A stretch of DNA of 64,000 bases from Sinosporangium siamense (GTDB taxonomy: Bacteria; Actinomycetota; Actinomycetes; Streptosporangiales; Streptosporangiaceae), in the NCBI RefSeq assembly GCF_016863435.1, contig NZ_BOOW01000011.1, positions 27,405 through 91,404 of the forward strand. The letters run 5' to 3'. Shown here one piece after another: positions 29,396-39,254 of the stretch. The translations under genes and the position numbers were made by a program. How positions within the stretch are numbered: position 1 is the stretch's first letter; the number at the start of each line of letters is the position of its first letter. The notes beneath the pieces are model-generated. The model saw nothing but the letters and a program-made list of their open reading frames with translations, had not been told where the DNA came from and searched no databases.

Positions 29396-31855
29396 GTGAG
29401 CGAGCATTACGACCCCCAGACCCTGCAGGCCAAGTGGCAGCAGCGGTGGGAGGAGCTTGACCCCTTCCGGGCCGGTGAGGGGGCAACCGACGACCGTCCG
29501 TATAAATACATGCTCGACATGTTCCCCTACCCCTCGGGTGACCTCCACATGGGCCACGGCGAGGTTTTCGCCATCGGGGATGTCATCGCGCGATACTGGT
29601 TCCAGCGCGGCTACAACGTGCTGCATCCCATCGGATGGGACTCTTTCGGCCTGCCCGCCGAGAACGCCGCGATCAAGCGCAACGCTCACCCCGCCGAGTG
29701 GACCTACGCCAACATCGAGACGCAGGCCACGTCCTTCCGGCGTTACGGCATTTCCTTTGATTGGTCGCGCCGGCTGCACACCAGCGACCCCGACTACTAC
29801 AAGTGGAACCAGTGGCTGTTCAACCGGTTCTTTGAGCGCGGTCTGGCCTACCGCAAGGGCGGCCTGGTCAACTGGTGTCCCAGCGACCAGACGGTGCTCG
29901 CCAACGAGCAGGTCGTCGCCGGCCGGTGCGAGCGCTGCGGCGCCGAGGTGGTCCGCCGCGAGCTGACGCAGTGGTATTTCAAGATCACTGACTACGCCGA
30001 CCGGCTGCTGGACGACATGGCGCAGGTCGAGGCCGGCTGGCCCGACCGTGTGCTCGCCATGCAGCGCAACTGGATCGGCCGCTCCACGGGCGCCGACGTG
30101 GCCTTCGCGATCGAGGGCCGCGACGAGCCCGTCACCGTCTACACGACCAGGCCCGACACGCTTTACGGCGCCACCTTCTTCGTGGTCGCCCCCGACGCGG
30201 CCCTGGCTAGCGAGATCTGCACCCCCGACCGGCGTGAGGCGTTCGACGCTTATCGCGCCGAGGTCGCCAAGCTGTCCGACATCGAGCGCATGTCCACCGA
30301 GAAGGAGAAGACCGGCGTCTTCCTTGGTGTTCACGCGATCAATCCGGTCAACGGCGAGCGCATCCCTGTGTGGGCGGCCGACTACGTCCTGTCCGACTAC
30401 GGCCATGGCGCGATCATGGCGGTGCCCGCCCACGACCAGCGCGACCTCGACTTCGCGCGGAAGTTCGGGTTGCCGGTGCGCGTCGTCGTGCACACCGGCC
30501 TGGCCGACCCGGGCGAGACCGGCGAGGCGACTCCCGGCGAGGGCACCCTGGTCAACTCCGGCCCGCTCGACGGCCTGAGCAAGGTCGACGCCATCGCCAA
30601 GATCATCGAGATGCTGGCCGCCGAGGGCAACGGCAAGGCCGCCGTCAACTACCGCCTGCGCGACTGGCTGCTGTCCCGGCAGCGCTTCTGGGGCACGCCG
30701 ATCCCGATTATTCACTGCCCCGACTGCGGCGAGGTGCCCGTCCCCGACGAGCAACTCCCCGTCACGCTGCCCGACCTGCGCGGCGAGGCCCTGGCGCCCA
30801 AGGGTGTGTCCCCCCTGGCCGCCGCGACCGACTGGGTCAACGTCTCCTGCCCCAAGTGCGACGGCCCGGCCAAGCGCGACACCGACACCATGGACACGTT
30901 CGTCGACTCCTCGTGGTATTTCCTGCGTTACTGCTCGCCGGGCTACGAGGGCGGGCCGTTCGACGTCGAGCAGGTGCGCAAGTGGGGGCCGGTCGACCAA
31001 TACGTCGGCGGCATCGAGCACGCCGTGCTGCACCTGCTCTACTCCCGGTTCTTCACCAAGGTGCTCTACGACATGGGCATGGTCGACTTCACCGAGCCCT
31101 TCTTGCGCCTGCTCAACCAGGGGCAGGTCATCAACATGGGCAAGGCCATGTCCAAGTCCCTGGGCAACGGCGTGGACCTGGGCGAGCAGATCGACACCTA
31201 CGGTGTCGACGCCGTCCGGCTGACCATGATCTTCGCCGGTCCGCCCGAGGACGACATGGACTGGGCCGACCTGTCTCCCGGCGCGTCGCTGAAGTTCCTG
31301 GGCCGCGCTCTCCGCGTCATGACCGAGGCCGGCGCCGGCACCACCTCCGGCGTCCCCGTCGAGAGCGGTGACCTCGCCCTGCGCAAGGTCACCCACCACA
31401 CCATCGACGAGGTCACCAAACTGGTCGAGTCCCAGCGCTTCAACGTCGCGGTCGCCCGCATGATGGAGTTGACCTCGGCCGCGAGGAAGACCATCGACAG
31501 CGGCCCCGGAGCCGGCGACCCCGCCGTGCGCGAAGCCGCCGAGGCCCTGGCCGTCATGCTGTCACTCGTCACGCCCTACACCGCCGAGGAGGGCTGGCAC
31601 CGCCTCGGCCACCCCGCCCCCGTCGCCCTCGCCGGCTGGCCCACCGCCGACCCGGCTCTCCTGGTGCAGGAGTCGGTCACGTGCGTGGTCCAAGTGGCGG
31701 GCAAGGTCCGCGACCGCTTGGAGGTGGCCCCGGACATCTCCGAGTCCGACCTCCAGGCCCTCGCCCTGGCCTCGGACAAGGTCAAGGGCCACCTGGACGG
31801 TCCCCCGCGCAAGGTGATCGTCCGAGCGCCCAAACTGGTCAACATCGTCCCCTAA
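29396..31855 (+). CDS. leuS: Leucyl-tRNA synthetase
   Basis: The 819-residue class I synthetase charges tRNA-Leu. It has HMGH in [15 protein letters not shown], a CP1 editing domain at about 220-400 ([44 protein letters not shown]), a zinc-like CPDCGEVP insertion, the KMSKS equivalent [10 protein letters not shown], and an anticodon-binding C-terminus. I chose GTG 29396 from the family start [14 protein letters not shown] with AGAGAAG upstream; the frame to 29342 would read through the terminator and is not real. It is probably regulated by the attenuator before it. Confidence 0.96.
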   Translation: MSEHYDPQTLQAKWQQRWEELDPFRAGEGATDDRPYKYMLDMFPYPSGDLHMGHGEVFAIGDVIARYWFQRGYNVLHPIGWDSFGLPAENAAIKRNAHPAEWTYANIETQATSFRRYGISFDWSRRLHTSDPDYYKWNQWLFNRFFERGLAYRKGGLVNWCPSDQTVLANEQVVAGRCERCGAEVVRRELTQWYFKITDYADRLLDDMAQVEAGWPDRVLAMQRNWIGRSTGADVAFAIEGRDEPVTVYTTRPDTLYGATFFVVAPDAALASEICTPDRREAFDAYRAEVAKLSDIERMSTEKEKTGVFLGVHAINPVNGERIPVWAADYVLSDYGHGAIMAVPAHDQRDLDFARKFGLPVRVVVHTGLADPGETGEATPGEGTLVNSGPLDGLSKVDAIAKIIEMLAAEGNGKAAVNYRLRDWLLSRQRFWGTPIPIIHCPDCGEVPVPDEQLPVTLPDLRGEALAPKGVSPLAAATDWVNVSCPKCDGPAKRDTDTMDTFVDSSWYFLRYCSPGYEGGPFDVEQVRKWGPVDQYVGGIEHAVLHLLYSRFFTKVLYDMGMVDFTEPFLRLLNQGQVINMGKAMSKSLGNGVDLGEQIDTYGVDAVRLTMIFAGPPEDDMDWADLSPGASLKFLGRALRVMTEAGAGTTSGVPVESGDLALRKVTHHTIDEVTKLVESQRFNVAVARMMELTSAARKTIDSGPGAGDPAVREAAEALAVMLSLVTPYTAEEGWHRLGHPAPVALAGWPTADPALLVQESVTCVVQVAGKVRDRLEVAPDISESDLQALALASDKVKGHLDGPPRKVIVRAPKLVNIVP

Positions 31856-31865
31856 CCCCACCTAC

Positions 31866-31907
31866 GACACCACGGCACGGCCGGCGTACGGCACGTGCCG
31901 TGGTGTC
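31866..31907. terminator. Bidirectional 14-bp hairpin after leuS
   Basis: GACACCACGGCACG (31866-31879) and CGTGCCGTGGTGTC (31894-31907) pair perfectly, followed by GTTGTCTTT. It serves leuS and the convergent aminotransferase gene. The loop contains GCGTACGGC, part of the recurring GCCGTAC motif. Confidence 0.82.
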
Positions 31908-31932
31908 GTTGTCTTTGCGGGGAGGCCCGGCC

Positions 31933-33105
31933 TCAGACCTGCTTCACCCTGTTGGTGATCGCGTTGGCGAGCCGGTTGAGCATCTGTTCGAGGATGGGGC
32001 CGGAGGTGGCGAAGTTGAGCCGGGCGAAGCCGTCGCCGCCCGGGCCGAACGCAGGGCCGGGGCTCAGGCGGACCTGGGCGTCGCGGAGGAGGAAGTCTGC
32101 GGGCTCCTCGCCGAGGTTGAGGGCGGAGAAGTCAAGCCACGCTAGATATGTCGCCTCAGGCACTCGGTAGCCGACTCCTTCGGGGAGGAGTTTGGCGACC
32201 AGGTGGCGGTTTCGGTCAAGCACCGTGCGGACCGCCTGCAACCATTCGCCGCCGTGGCGCCACGCCGCGACACTGGCCTCCACGCCGAGCAGGTTCGCCG
32301 CGCCGTAGATGTGGGTGGGCTGCCTGTCCAAGGCGTCGCGTACGGCGGGCACGCCCACGTGGATGGCCGAGCATCGGATGCCGCCCAGGTTGAACGCCTT
32401 GGTGGCCGACGTGAGGGTCACCGTACGCTCGGGGAGGATCGTGGCGAACGGGATGTGCTCGGCGGAGCCGTGGATGAGGTCGGCGTGGATCTCGTCGGCC
32501 AGCACGAGGAGATCGTGGCGTTCGGCCAGCTCGGCGAGGCCGGTCAGTTCCGCTCGGGTCATGACGCGGCCCGTGGGGTTGTGCGGGTTCACGAGCAGTA
32601 GCACCCGGCATCGCCCGTCGGCCAGGTCAGCGGCCAGGCGGTCGAGGTCGAACCGCCACGAGTCGCCCTCGGGGATCATGGGGATCGGCAAGAGCGGCCG
32701 GTCCATCTCGGCGCACGTCTCGAAGAACGGGTAGTAGCCGGGGGTGTGGAAAGCGACCCGGTCACCCGGAGAAGTCATGACATGGAGAAGGATCTGGAGA
32801 GCCTGGTTGATGTCCGTGTAGGAGCGGACGTGACCGGGGTCGGGGCGCCAGCCATGCTTGAGCTCCATGTACTCGGCGAACGCCTCGGACAGGGGGCCGG
32901 CCGGGGGTTGGTCGATCCATGTGGGGTAGCCGAGGTCGTTGGCGGCGCGGCTTGTCAGCGCGCTCTGGATCTCGGGGGCTATGGGGAAGTCCATGTCGGC
33001 GATCCAGGCGGGGATGATGCCTTGCGGGGTGGTCCCCCACTTCATACCAGCTCGCGGGCCGATGGAGTCTAGGGTGATCTTGTCCAGGTCTGGTGCATCG
33101 GTCAC
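31933..33105 (-). CDS. PatB/MalY-type PLP aminotransferase (C-S lyase)
   Basis: The 390-residue fold type I PLP enzyme resembles MalY/PatB cystathionine beta-lyases, which cleave C-S bonds in cystathionine or cysteine conjugates; some members are aminotransferases. Markers are GIIPAWIADMDFPIAPEI near the N-terminus, LLVNPHNPTGRVM, LADEIHADLIHG, and the PLP lysine in SATKAFNLGGIRCSA. The GTG start has TAGGGT 6 nt upstream on its strand, a leaderless layout. It is monocistronic and converges with leuS. Confidence 0.9.
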   Translation of the reverse strand: MTDAPDLDKITLDSIGPRAGMKWGTTPQGIIPAWIADMDFPIAPEIQSALTSRAANDLGYPTWIDQPPAGPLSEAFAEYMELKHGWRPDPGHVRSYTDINQALQILLHVMTSPGDRVAFHTPGYYPFFETCAEMDRPLLPIPMIPEGDSWRFDLDRLAADLADGRCRVLLLVNPHNPTGRVMTRAELTGLAELAERHDLLVLADEIHADLIHGSAEHIPFATILPERTVTLTSATKAFNLGGIRCSAIHVGVPAVRDALDRQPTHIYGAANLLGVEASVAAWRHGGEWLQAVRTVLDRNRHLVAKLLPEGVGYRVPEATYLAWLDFSALNLGEEPADFLLRDAQVRLSPGPAFGPGGDGFARLNFATSGPILEQMLNRLANAITNRVKQV

Positions 33106-33111
33106 GGTATA

Positions 33112-33117
33112 ACCCTA
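33112..33117 (-). promoter_or_regulatory. -10 box TAGGGT, leaderless
   Basis: On the minus strand TAGGGT, then TATACC, then GTG 33105. It fits the TANNNT-N6-start pattern. The 393 bp between here and the lexA terminator (33499) contain no gene that I can support. Confidence 0.5.
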
Positions 33118-33498
33118 CGTGGGAGGTTTGCGGGCTCTTCCATGTCCGGTAGTGCAGTGCTTCCGGGGATTTGTTGGTCGATTGTGGGGTTCATCGGTGA
33201 AGCCGACCCCGAACGAGGGTGCCGGCCTCCGAGGCGTCAGCGGTTTCGTCCGTGAAGGTCACGTCAGCTTCGCGGGGTGGCCATGGCACATATGCCGAGG
33301 CCTACGGCGCCGTCGTGCCCTCCCTGCGAGAGGCCGTGGAGGTCGTGGCATATGGAGCGATGCCCCGCGGGCTGGGGCCATGCGGCGTGGCGTGTCGTGA
33401 GCCTCGTCCGGGAGGTGGGCCTGGCCCGTCGCGAGGGGCGTGGCGAGGCGTCAGGGCCGCTAGGCGGCCGCAACCGGTCACGAGGCCCTTGTGGCACG

Positions 33499-33544
33499 CC
33501 CCAAGCCCTGCCGTGCCGGCTGTGCCGTGCGGCAGGGCTTGGGG
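33499..33544 (-). terminator. 15-bp hairpin terminator after lexA
   Basis: CCCCAAGCCCTGCCG (33499-33513) and CGGCAGGGCTTGGGG (33530-33544) pair perfectly. It lies 12 bp past the lexA stop on the minus strand. Confidence 0.82.
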
Positions 33545-33556
33545 ATGCGGGAGGGG

Positions 33557-34270
33557 CTAGAGGCGGCGCAGCACCGCCACGACCTTGCCCAGGACGGAGG
33601 CGTCGTCGCCGGGGATCGGGTCGTAGGCCGGGTTGTGGGGGACCAGCCACACGTGGCCGTCTTTGCGTTTGAAGGTCTTGACCGTGGCCTCGCCTTCGAT
33701 CATCGCGGCGACGATGTCGCCGCTCTCGGCGACGGGTTGCTGGCGGACGACCACCCAGTCGCCGTCGGCGATGGCGGCGTCGATCATCGAGTCGCCGGTG
33801 ACCTGGAGCAGGAACAGGGTGCCCTCGCCGACGAGTTGCTTGGGCAGGGCGAAGACGTCTTCCACGCTTTCCTCGGCGAGGATCGGGCCGCCGGCCGCGA
33901 TGCGGCCGACCAGGGGCACATAGGCGGCGGTGGGGCGGCTCACGGGGGGTTGGGGGGAGTCGAGGTCGCTCGTGCCGGGGTCGACCCAAAGGGCGGGCTC
34001 GCCGGGCAGGCGGACCTCAAGGGCGCGCGGGCGGTGGGGATCACGGCGCAGGTAGCCCTTGCGCTGCAAAGCCGTCAACTGGTGGGACACGCTGGAGGTG
34101 CTGGTGAGCTGCACGGCCTCGCCGATCTCACGCATGGAGGGCGGATAGCCGCGCTGCTGCACCGAGTCACGGATCACTTCCAGGATCTTGCGCTGCCTCG
34201 GTGTCAGGCCGAGGGAGTCACGCCTGCGCACCGCCAGGTCGCTGACGCCTTCGCCATTGCGCTCGCTCAT
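33557..34270 (-). CDS. lexA: LexA, SOS-response repressor
   Basis: The 237-residue repressor-protease represses DNA-repair genes and cleaves itself when bound to RecA filaments. The N-terminal winged helix ([42 protein letters not shown]) binds SOS boxes. The autocleavage Ala-Gly lies in [10 protein letters not shown], the catalytic Ser in [11 protein letters not shown], and the Lys in [21 protein letters not shown] precedes ATG 34270; the longer frame to 34333 is unlikely. An SOS box about 97 bp upstream implies autoregulation. Confidence 0.96.
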   Translation of the reverse strand: MSERNGEGVSDLAVRRRDSLGLTPRQRKILEVIRDSVQQRGYPPSMREIGEAVQLTSTSSVSHQLTALQRKGYLRRDPHRPRALEVRLPGEPALWVDPGTSDLDSPQPPVSRPTAAYVPLVGRIAAGGPILAEESVEDVFALPKQLVGEGTLFLLQVTGDSMIDAAIADGDWVVVRQQPVAESGDIVAAMIEGEATVKTFKRKDGHVWLVPHNPAYDPIPGDDASVLGKVVAVLRRL

Positions 34271-34366
34271 GCTCTCCTCCTCGCCCGGGGCCGGCCACCG
34301 CTGATCGCCCGGTGTGTGAAATTCACGCCGCACCTAGTGCGACCGTATCGCCGACAAAGATCGACT

Positions 34367-34382
34367 TCAAACACGTGTTCGA
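34367..34382. promoter_or_regulatory. SOS box (LexA operator)
   Basis: TCAAAC-ACGT-GTTCGA matches the actinobacterial consensus TCGAAC-N4-GTTCGA at 11 of 12 positions. It lies between lexA and the divergent small membrane-protein gene and probably controls both. Confidence 0.75.
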
Positions 34383-34554
34383 GTGGTTCTCGAAATCGGT
34401 CACATCCTGGTGTAGAACATCGTACGGGAGTTCGATCGATACCGTGTTCGATTCGCTGATCTTTATTCCGTGATTTTGATAAGCGCTTGTCAGTGATCTG
34501 CATGCGCAGCGGACGGATCGGATGTATCGGGCGGGGAGACATCCGGGAGGTCAC

Positions 34555-35046
34555 ATGCCGACGACCGTGCCGATCAACGCCGCGCCATCGCGGCGCAGCC
34601 GCACCGCTCAGGTTCCGGGAAGATCGCAGGAGAGGCGTTCGACATCTGGGACGCGTTCGAATCGTCCCCGGCTCGAAGTGGTCCCGGCGCCAAGAGTGCC
34701 GGGAAGGGGGAAATCGCCGGCGTCCGCCGTACGTTCGAAAGAAGTAGGACGTAGTTCGAAAGAAGGGGGGCGTTCGGCGGGTGGAAGACGTCCGAGGCTG
34801 GAGAGGCGGCCGGTACGGCTGACGCCTCGCGGGAGAGCTGTGGTGTTTGTGCTGCTTGTGGCGGCTACCGTCGGGCTCATCTGGCTTGGGGGGCAGGTGT
34901 CCGGCGGGGATGCTGGGGCGGAGGAGGCGACACGCCCGGCGACCGCTCTGAGCAGCGACTTCCCCGGCGGGGGCGCCGTCAACTTGCGTTCATGGTCCGG
35001 CACTTCTACGGTTGGACCACAACATCTAGTAGTCATGCCGACGTAG
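34555..35046 (+). CDS. Small membrane protein between lexA and nrdR; LysM domain absent
   Basis: The 163-residue protein has a basic, Arg/Ser/Pro-rich cytoplasmic N-terminus of about 90 residues, a single span near 97-118 (VVFVLLVAATVGLIWLGGQ), and only about 45 extracytoplasmic residues. In many actinobacteria this position (between lexA and nrdR; Rv2719c in M. tuberculosis) holds an SOS-induced LysM peptidoglycan-binding protein that delays cell division. Here the LysM domain is missing, and the ORF ends inside the nrdR control region. GGGAGGTCAC precedes the ATG. It is either a truncated homologue or a variant. Confidence 0.65.
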   Translation: MPTTVPINAAPSRRSRTAQVPGRSQERRSTSGTRSNRPRLEVVPAPRVPGRGKSPASAVRSKEVGRSSKEGGRSAGGRRPRLERRPVRLTPRGRAVVFVLLVAATVGLIWLGGQVSGGDAGAEEATRPATALSSDFPGGGAVNLRSWSGTSTVGPQHLVVMPT

Positions 35047-35064
35047 CTCACCATAAATTGTGTT
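35018..35064 (+). promoter_or_regulatory. Tandem NrdR boxes
   Basis: CACAACATCTAGTAGT (35018-35033) and CACCATAAATTGTGTT (35049-35064) resemble the NrdR consensus (ACA-AT-rich-TGT type). Their centres are 31 bp apart, the helical spacing typical for NrdR pairs. They lie 124 bp before nrdR, so the nrdR-nrdJ operon is probably autorepressed when dATP/ATP status is high. Confidence 0.65.
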
Positions 35065-35187
35065 TCCGTGACCACACAGTCTCTTCTGTGGGGTGTGCGG
35101 GAGCGTCTCTTGCGCATTGCATTACCCGCACAAGAGGCCACTCGGTGGCTGTGGTGGGTTTAGGCGCGCACAAGGAGGGCGACAAGC

Positions 35188-35649
35188 GTGCATTGTCCGT
35201 TCTGTCGTCACCCGGATACGCGCGTCATCGACAGTCGCTCGACTGAAGACGGAGCGGCGATTCGCCGCCGTCGCACCTGTTCCGAGTGCGGACGAAGGTT
35301 CACCACTCAGGAGACGGTGTTGCTGATGGTGAGCAAACGCAGCGGCGTGACCGAGCCGTTTTCCCGCGACAAGGTAATAGCGGGCGTGCGGCGGGCATGT
35401 CAGGGTCGCCCGGTGGGTGAGGATCCGCTGGCGCAACTCGGTCAGCGCGTCGAGGAGAGCATCAGGGCGACCGGAGCCGCTGAAATCCCCTCCAATGAGG
35501 TGGGGCTGGCGATTCTCGGTCCGCTCCGCGAACTCGACGAGGTGGCTTATCTCCGCTTCGCGTCGGTTTATCGGGGATTTGAGAGCCTCGACGACTTCGA
35601 AGCCGAGATCAAGCAACTGAAGAGCGACAAAGGCGAAAGCCACCCCTAA
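35188..35649 (+). CDS. nrdR: NrdR, repressor of ribonucleotide reductase genes
   Basis: The 153-residue regulator has an N-terminal zinc ribbon ([15 protein letters not shown] ... [10 protein letters not shown]) and an ATP-cone domain ([24 protein letters not shown]). It senses ATP/dATP and binds paired NrdR boxes. The GTG start has AAGGAGGGC upstream. It is followed by nrdJ after 86 bp on the same strand. Confidence 0.96.
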   Translation: MHCPFCRHPDTRVIDSRSTEDGAAIRRRRTCSECGRRFTTQETVLLMVSKRSGVTEPFSRDKVIAGVRRACQGRPVGEDPLAQLGQRVEESIRATGAAEIPSNEVGLAILGPLRELDEVAYLRFASVYRGFESLDDFEAEIKQLKSDKGESHP

Positions 35650-35735
35650 ATGGGGTTTCCCCGGCGCCGGGGGTCTTGCGGCGCGATGAAAGCGGTCCGA
35701 CGGTGGGCTCCAGCGAGCCCCGGGAGGGGGAAGTC

Positions 35736-38537
35736 ATGACGGAGACGGTCGGTGGCGTGGTGGCCCGTGGGGGCAGGCGGCCGCGCAAGGGGTTGAAGAT
35801 GAAGCGCGTCTTCACCACGCCCGGCACGCATCCTTACGACGAGGTGCGCTGGGAGCGCCGCGACGTCGTCATGACCAACTGGCGCGACGGCAGCGTCAAC
35901 TTCGAGCAGCACGGTGTGGAGTTCCCCGACTTCTGGTCGGTCAACGCCGCCAACATCGTGACGACGAAATACTTCCGCGGCGCCGTGGGCACGCCGCAGC
36001 GGGAGTGGAGCCTGAAGCAGCTCGTCGACCGGGTCGTCGGCGTCTATACGAGAACCGGCGTGGAGAACGGCTACTTCGCCTCCGACGAGGACGCCGAGAT
36101 CTTCGACCACGAGCTCAAGCACGCGCTCGTGCACCAGATGTTCGCGTTCAACTCACCGGTGTGGTTCAACGTCGGCACCGCCTCGCCGCAGCAGGTCTCC
36201 GCCTGCTTCATCCTCGCCGTCGACGACACGATGGAGTCCATCCTCGACTGGTATAAGGAGGAGGGCGTCATCTTCAAGGGGGGCTCCGGCTCCGGCGTCA
36301 ACCTCTCGCGCATCCGCTCCAGCAAGGAGCTGCTCTCCAGCGGCGGCACCGCCAGCGGCCCTGTCTCCTTCATGCGCGGCGCCGACGCCTCCGCGGGCAC
36401 CATCAAGTCGGGCGGCGCCACCCGCCGCGCGGCCAAGATGGTCGTGCTCGACGTCGACCACCCCGACATCGAGGAGTTCATCGAGACCAAGGCGCGCGAG
36501 GAGGACAAGATCCGCGCGCTCCGCGACGCCGGGTTCGACATGGACCTCGGCGGCAAGGACATCGTCTCGGTGCAATATCAGAACGCCAACAACTCCGTCC
36601 GCGTCTCCGACGACTTCATGCGCGCCGTCGAGAGCGGCTCGAAGTTCGGGCTGCGGGCCCGCCAGACCGGCGAGGTCATCGACGAGGTCGACGCGCGTGA
36701 GCTCTTCCGCAAGATGGCCAAGGCCGCCTGGGAGTGCGCCGACCCCGGGGTGCAATACGACGACACCATCAACGACTGGCACACCTGCCCGGAGACCGGC
36801 CGCATCACAGCTTCCAACCCCTGCTCGGAATACGTCCACCTGGACAACTCGTCCTGCAACCTGGCGAGCATCAACCTGCTCAAGTTCCTGAAGGACGACG
36901 ACCAGTTCGACATCGCGTCGTTCGTCAAGATGACCGAGCTGATCATCACGGCGATGGACATCTCGATCACCTTCGCCGACTTCCCCACCGAGAAGATCGG
37001 TGAGACGACGCGGGCCTACCGCCAGCTCGGCATCGGTTACGCCAACCTCGGCGCCCTGCTCATGGCCACCGGCCACGCCTACGACTCCGACGGCGGCCGC
37101 TCCATCGCCGGCGCGATCACCAGCCTCATGACCGGCGTGTCCTACCGCCGCAGCGCCGAGATCGCCGGCATCGTCGGCCCCTACGACGGCTACGCCCGCA
37201 ACGAGAGCGCGCACAAGCGCGTCATGCGCAAGCACGCCGCCGCCAACGACGACCTGCAGACCATCGGCGGCATGGACACCGACATCCACGCCGAGGCGTC
37301 CCGTCAGTGGACCGAGTGCCTCAAGCTGGGTGACAAGCATGGCTACCGCAACGCCCAGGCGTCGCTCCTCGCCCCCACCGGCACCATCGGCCTGATGATG
37401 GACTGCGACACCACGGGCATCGAGCCCGACCTCGCCCTCGTCAAGTTCAAGAAGCTCGTCGGCGGCGGCTCCATGCAGATCGTCAACCAGACGATCCCGC
37501 GTGCCCTCAACCAGCTCGGCTACCTGCAGGAGCAGGTCGAGGCCATCGTCGAATACATCGCAGAAAACGGCCACGTCGTCGACGCCCCCAGCCTCAAGCC
37601 CGAGCACTACGAGGTGTTCGACTGCGCCATGGGAGCGCGGGCCATCGCCCCCATGGGCCACGTCCGCATGATGGCCGCCACCCAGCCGTTCCTGTCCGGG
37701 GCCATCTCCAAGACGGTCAACCTGCCCGAGGCGGCGACCGTCGACGACATCGAGCAGGTCTATCTCGAAGGCTGGAGGCTCGGCCTCAAGGCCCTCGCCG
37801 TCTACCGCGACAACTGCAAGGTCGGCCAGCCGCTCTCCATCGCCAAGAAGGACGAGGAGGACAAGACCCAGGCCGAGCCGGCTCCCGCCGTACAGGTCAT
37901 CGAGGTCGCCCGTCCCACGCGGCGCCGCATGCCCAACTCCCGGCCCAGCATGACCACCCGCTTCACCGTCGGCGGGGCCAAGGGCTACATGACCGCGTCG
38001 TCCTACCCGGACGACGGCCTCGGCGAGGTCTTCCTCAAGATGTCCAAGCAGGGGTCCACCCTCGCGGGGGTCATGGACGCCTTCTCGGTGGCGATCTCCA
38101 TCGGCTTGCAATACGGCGTGCCGCTGGAGACCTATGTGCAAAAGTTCGTCAACATGCGCTTCGAGCCCGCCGGCATGACCGACGACCCCGACGTGCGCAT
38201 GGCCAACTCGGTGATGGACTACATTTTCCGGCGCCTCGCCCTCGACCACCTGAGCTACGACGAGCGTGCCGCCCTCGGCATCTTCTCCGCCTCTGAGCGC
38301 ATCGCCCAGCAGCGCGGCGAGCTCCAGGAGTCGATCGACCGCGAGGCCCTGGCTCAGTCGGCCCCGATTGAGTCCAAGCCCGCCACTCCCGAGATCCCGG
38401 CTCCTCACACGGCGCTGGAAAGCCACCAGGGCCGCACCGCGGACGCCCCGCTGTGCATGACCTGCGGCACCAAGATGCGTCCGGCCGGCAGTTGCTACGT
38501 CTGCGAGGGCTGCGGCTCCACCAGCGGGTGCAGCTGA
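35736..38537 (+). CDS. nrdJ: Adenosylcobalamin-dependent ribonucleotide reductase (class II)
   Basis: The 933-residue class II enzyme reduces ribonucleotides with a B12-derived radical, independent of oxygen. Conserved elements are AFNSPVWFNVG, VSACFILAV, GSGSGVNLSRIRSS, the NPCSEYVHLDNSSCNLASINL active-site stretch, and LLAPTGTIGLMMDCDTTGIEPD. The C-terminus carries a Cys-rich ribbon (CMTCGTKM ... CYVCEGCGSTSGCS) that recycles the active-site disulfide. GGGAGGGGG precedes ATG 35736. I found no cobalamin riboswitch upstream; control is by NrdR. Confidence 0.96.
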   Translation: MTETVGGVVARGGRRPRKGLKMKRVFTTPGTHPYDEVRWERRDVVMTNWRDGSVNFEQHGVEFPDFWSVNAANIVTTKYFRGAVGTPQREWSLKQLVDRVVGVYTRTGVENGYFASDEDAEIFDHELKHALVHQMFAFNSPVWFNVGTASPQQVSACFILAVDDTMESILDWYKEEGVIFKGGSGSGVNLSRIRSSKELLSSGGTASGPVSFMRGADASAGTIKSGGATRRAAKMVVLDVDHPDIEEFIETKAREEDKIRALRDAGFDMDLGGKDIVSVQYQNANNSVRVSDDFMRAVESGSKFGLRARQTGEVIDEVDARELFRKMAKAAWECADPGVQYDDTINDWHTCPETGRITASNPCSEYVHLDNSSCNLASINLLKFLKDDDQFDIASFVKMTELIITAMDISITFADFPTEKIGETTRAYRQLGIGYANLGALLMATGHAYDSDGGRSIAGAITSLMTGVSYRRSAEIAGIVGPYDGYARNESAHKRVMRKHAAANDDLQTIGGMDTDIHAEASRQWTECLKLGDKHGYRNAQASLLAPTGTIGLMMDCDTTGIEPDLALVKFKKLVGGGSMQIVNQTIPRALNQLGYLQEQVEAIVEYIAENGHVVDAPSLKPEHYEVFDCAMGARAIAPMGHVRMMAATQPFLSGAISKTVNLPEAATVDDIEQVYLEGWRLGLKALAVYRDNCKVGQPLSIAKKDEEDKTQAEPAPAVQVIEVARPTRRRMPNSRPSMTTRFTVGGAKGYMTASSYPDDGLGEVFLKMSKQGSTLAGVMDAFSVAISIGLQYGVPLETYVQKFVNMRFEPAGMTDDPDVRMANSVMDYIFRRLALDHLSYDERAALGIFSASERIAQQRGELQESIDREALAQSAPIESKPATPEIPAPHTALESHQGRTADAPLCMTCGTKMRPAGSCYVCEGCGSTSGCS

Positions 38538-38556
38538 CCGCACTGGGTAGACCATA

Positions 38557-38602
38557 GCGGCGAGCGCCTGGTTCCACGAGAACCAGGCGCTCGCCGCTTT
38601 TA
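38557..38602. terminator. 17-bp hairpin terminator after nrdJ
   Basis: GCGGCGAGCGCCTGGTT (38557-38573) pairs perfectly with AACCAGGCGCTCGCCGC (38581-38597) and is followed by TTTTAG. It serves nrdJ and reaches the stop of the convergent HD gene. Confidence 0.9.
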
Positions 38603-39193
38603 GATCACGGTGCAACCATATTTTGTGATAAAGGGCTCTAAATCGGGCAGGCCGAACCTCTCGATCATGCTGAGAAAGGCCCGTGCTTTATCCTCGCCAA
38701 AACGCCGGATCTGTGTCGTGTAGGTGGCGGCGGAGACGAATACCGGCGGGTCGGTCTTGCTGTGAAATTTATCGGCATACATCACCAGCGCCTCCTCGGC
38801 CGACACCGCGACATAGTCGTCAACCGGCAACGGGAGCCCCTGCGTGAGCACGTCCTCCCTGCTTATGCCCACCCCGGTGTGACATGAGCAAAAACGGCAG
38901 AGCACCTCAGGCAGCCGCTCCCCGGCAAGGAGTTCATAGCCTAGGATCCCATGACGAATGTAACGCGCGTGATCCAGCTCGCCATCCACATAAAGCCCAT
39001 AAACCCCGATATCATGAAGAAGACCCCCCGCCCGAACCAGCTCCGCGTCGACCGCACCGTCGATGCGCTCAAGCAGTTGCCCGGCGATCCCCGCCACGAT
39101 CTCACAGTGCGTATAAACCAGCTCGAACGCCTCCGCGCTGGGCGCATATTTCGCATGGAGTGCACGAATCGCACTGTCGCCGGGAATGCGCAT
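38600..39193 (-). CDS. HD-domain metal-dependent phosphohydrolase
   Basis: The 197-residue single-domain HD protein has metal-ligand motifs YTHCEIVAG, GGLLHDIGVYG and the later H in LDHARYIRHGILGYELLAG and CSCHTGVG. This is the small yfdR/phosphatase-like group acting on nucleotides or other phosphoesters; the substrate is unknown. GGAGGC precedes the ATG by 8 nt. It is followed by nothing on its strand and shares the terminator with nrdJ. Confidence 0.85.
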   Translation of the reverse strand: MRIPGDSAIRALHAKYAPSAEAFELVYTHCEIVAGIAGQLLERIDGAVDAELVRAGGLLHDIGVYGLYVDGELDHARYIRHGILGYELLAGERLPEVLCRFCSCHTGVGISREDVLTQGLPLPVDDYVAVSAEEALVMYADKFHSKTDPPVFVSAATYTTQIRRFGEDKARAFLSMIERFGLPDLEPFITKYGCTVI

Positions 39194-39254
39194 TAACTGC
39201 CTCCGTGAGTAGCACAACCCCTCGGAAGGGTGGCCCCCGAAATTTCAAGGATGC

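Noticed and set aside
34383..34554. Additional SOS boxes from scattered GTTCGA and GAAC half-sites
   Set aside because: None has the 4-bp spacing of the consensus; only 34367-34382 does.
35065..35735. Cobalamin riboswitch before nrdR/nrdJ
   Set aside because: No B12-box-like sequence seen; NrdR boxes account for the control.
36153..38615. 820-codon minus-strand frame antisense to nrdJ
   Set aside because: A typical artefact of high-GC codon usage opposite a long conserved gene.
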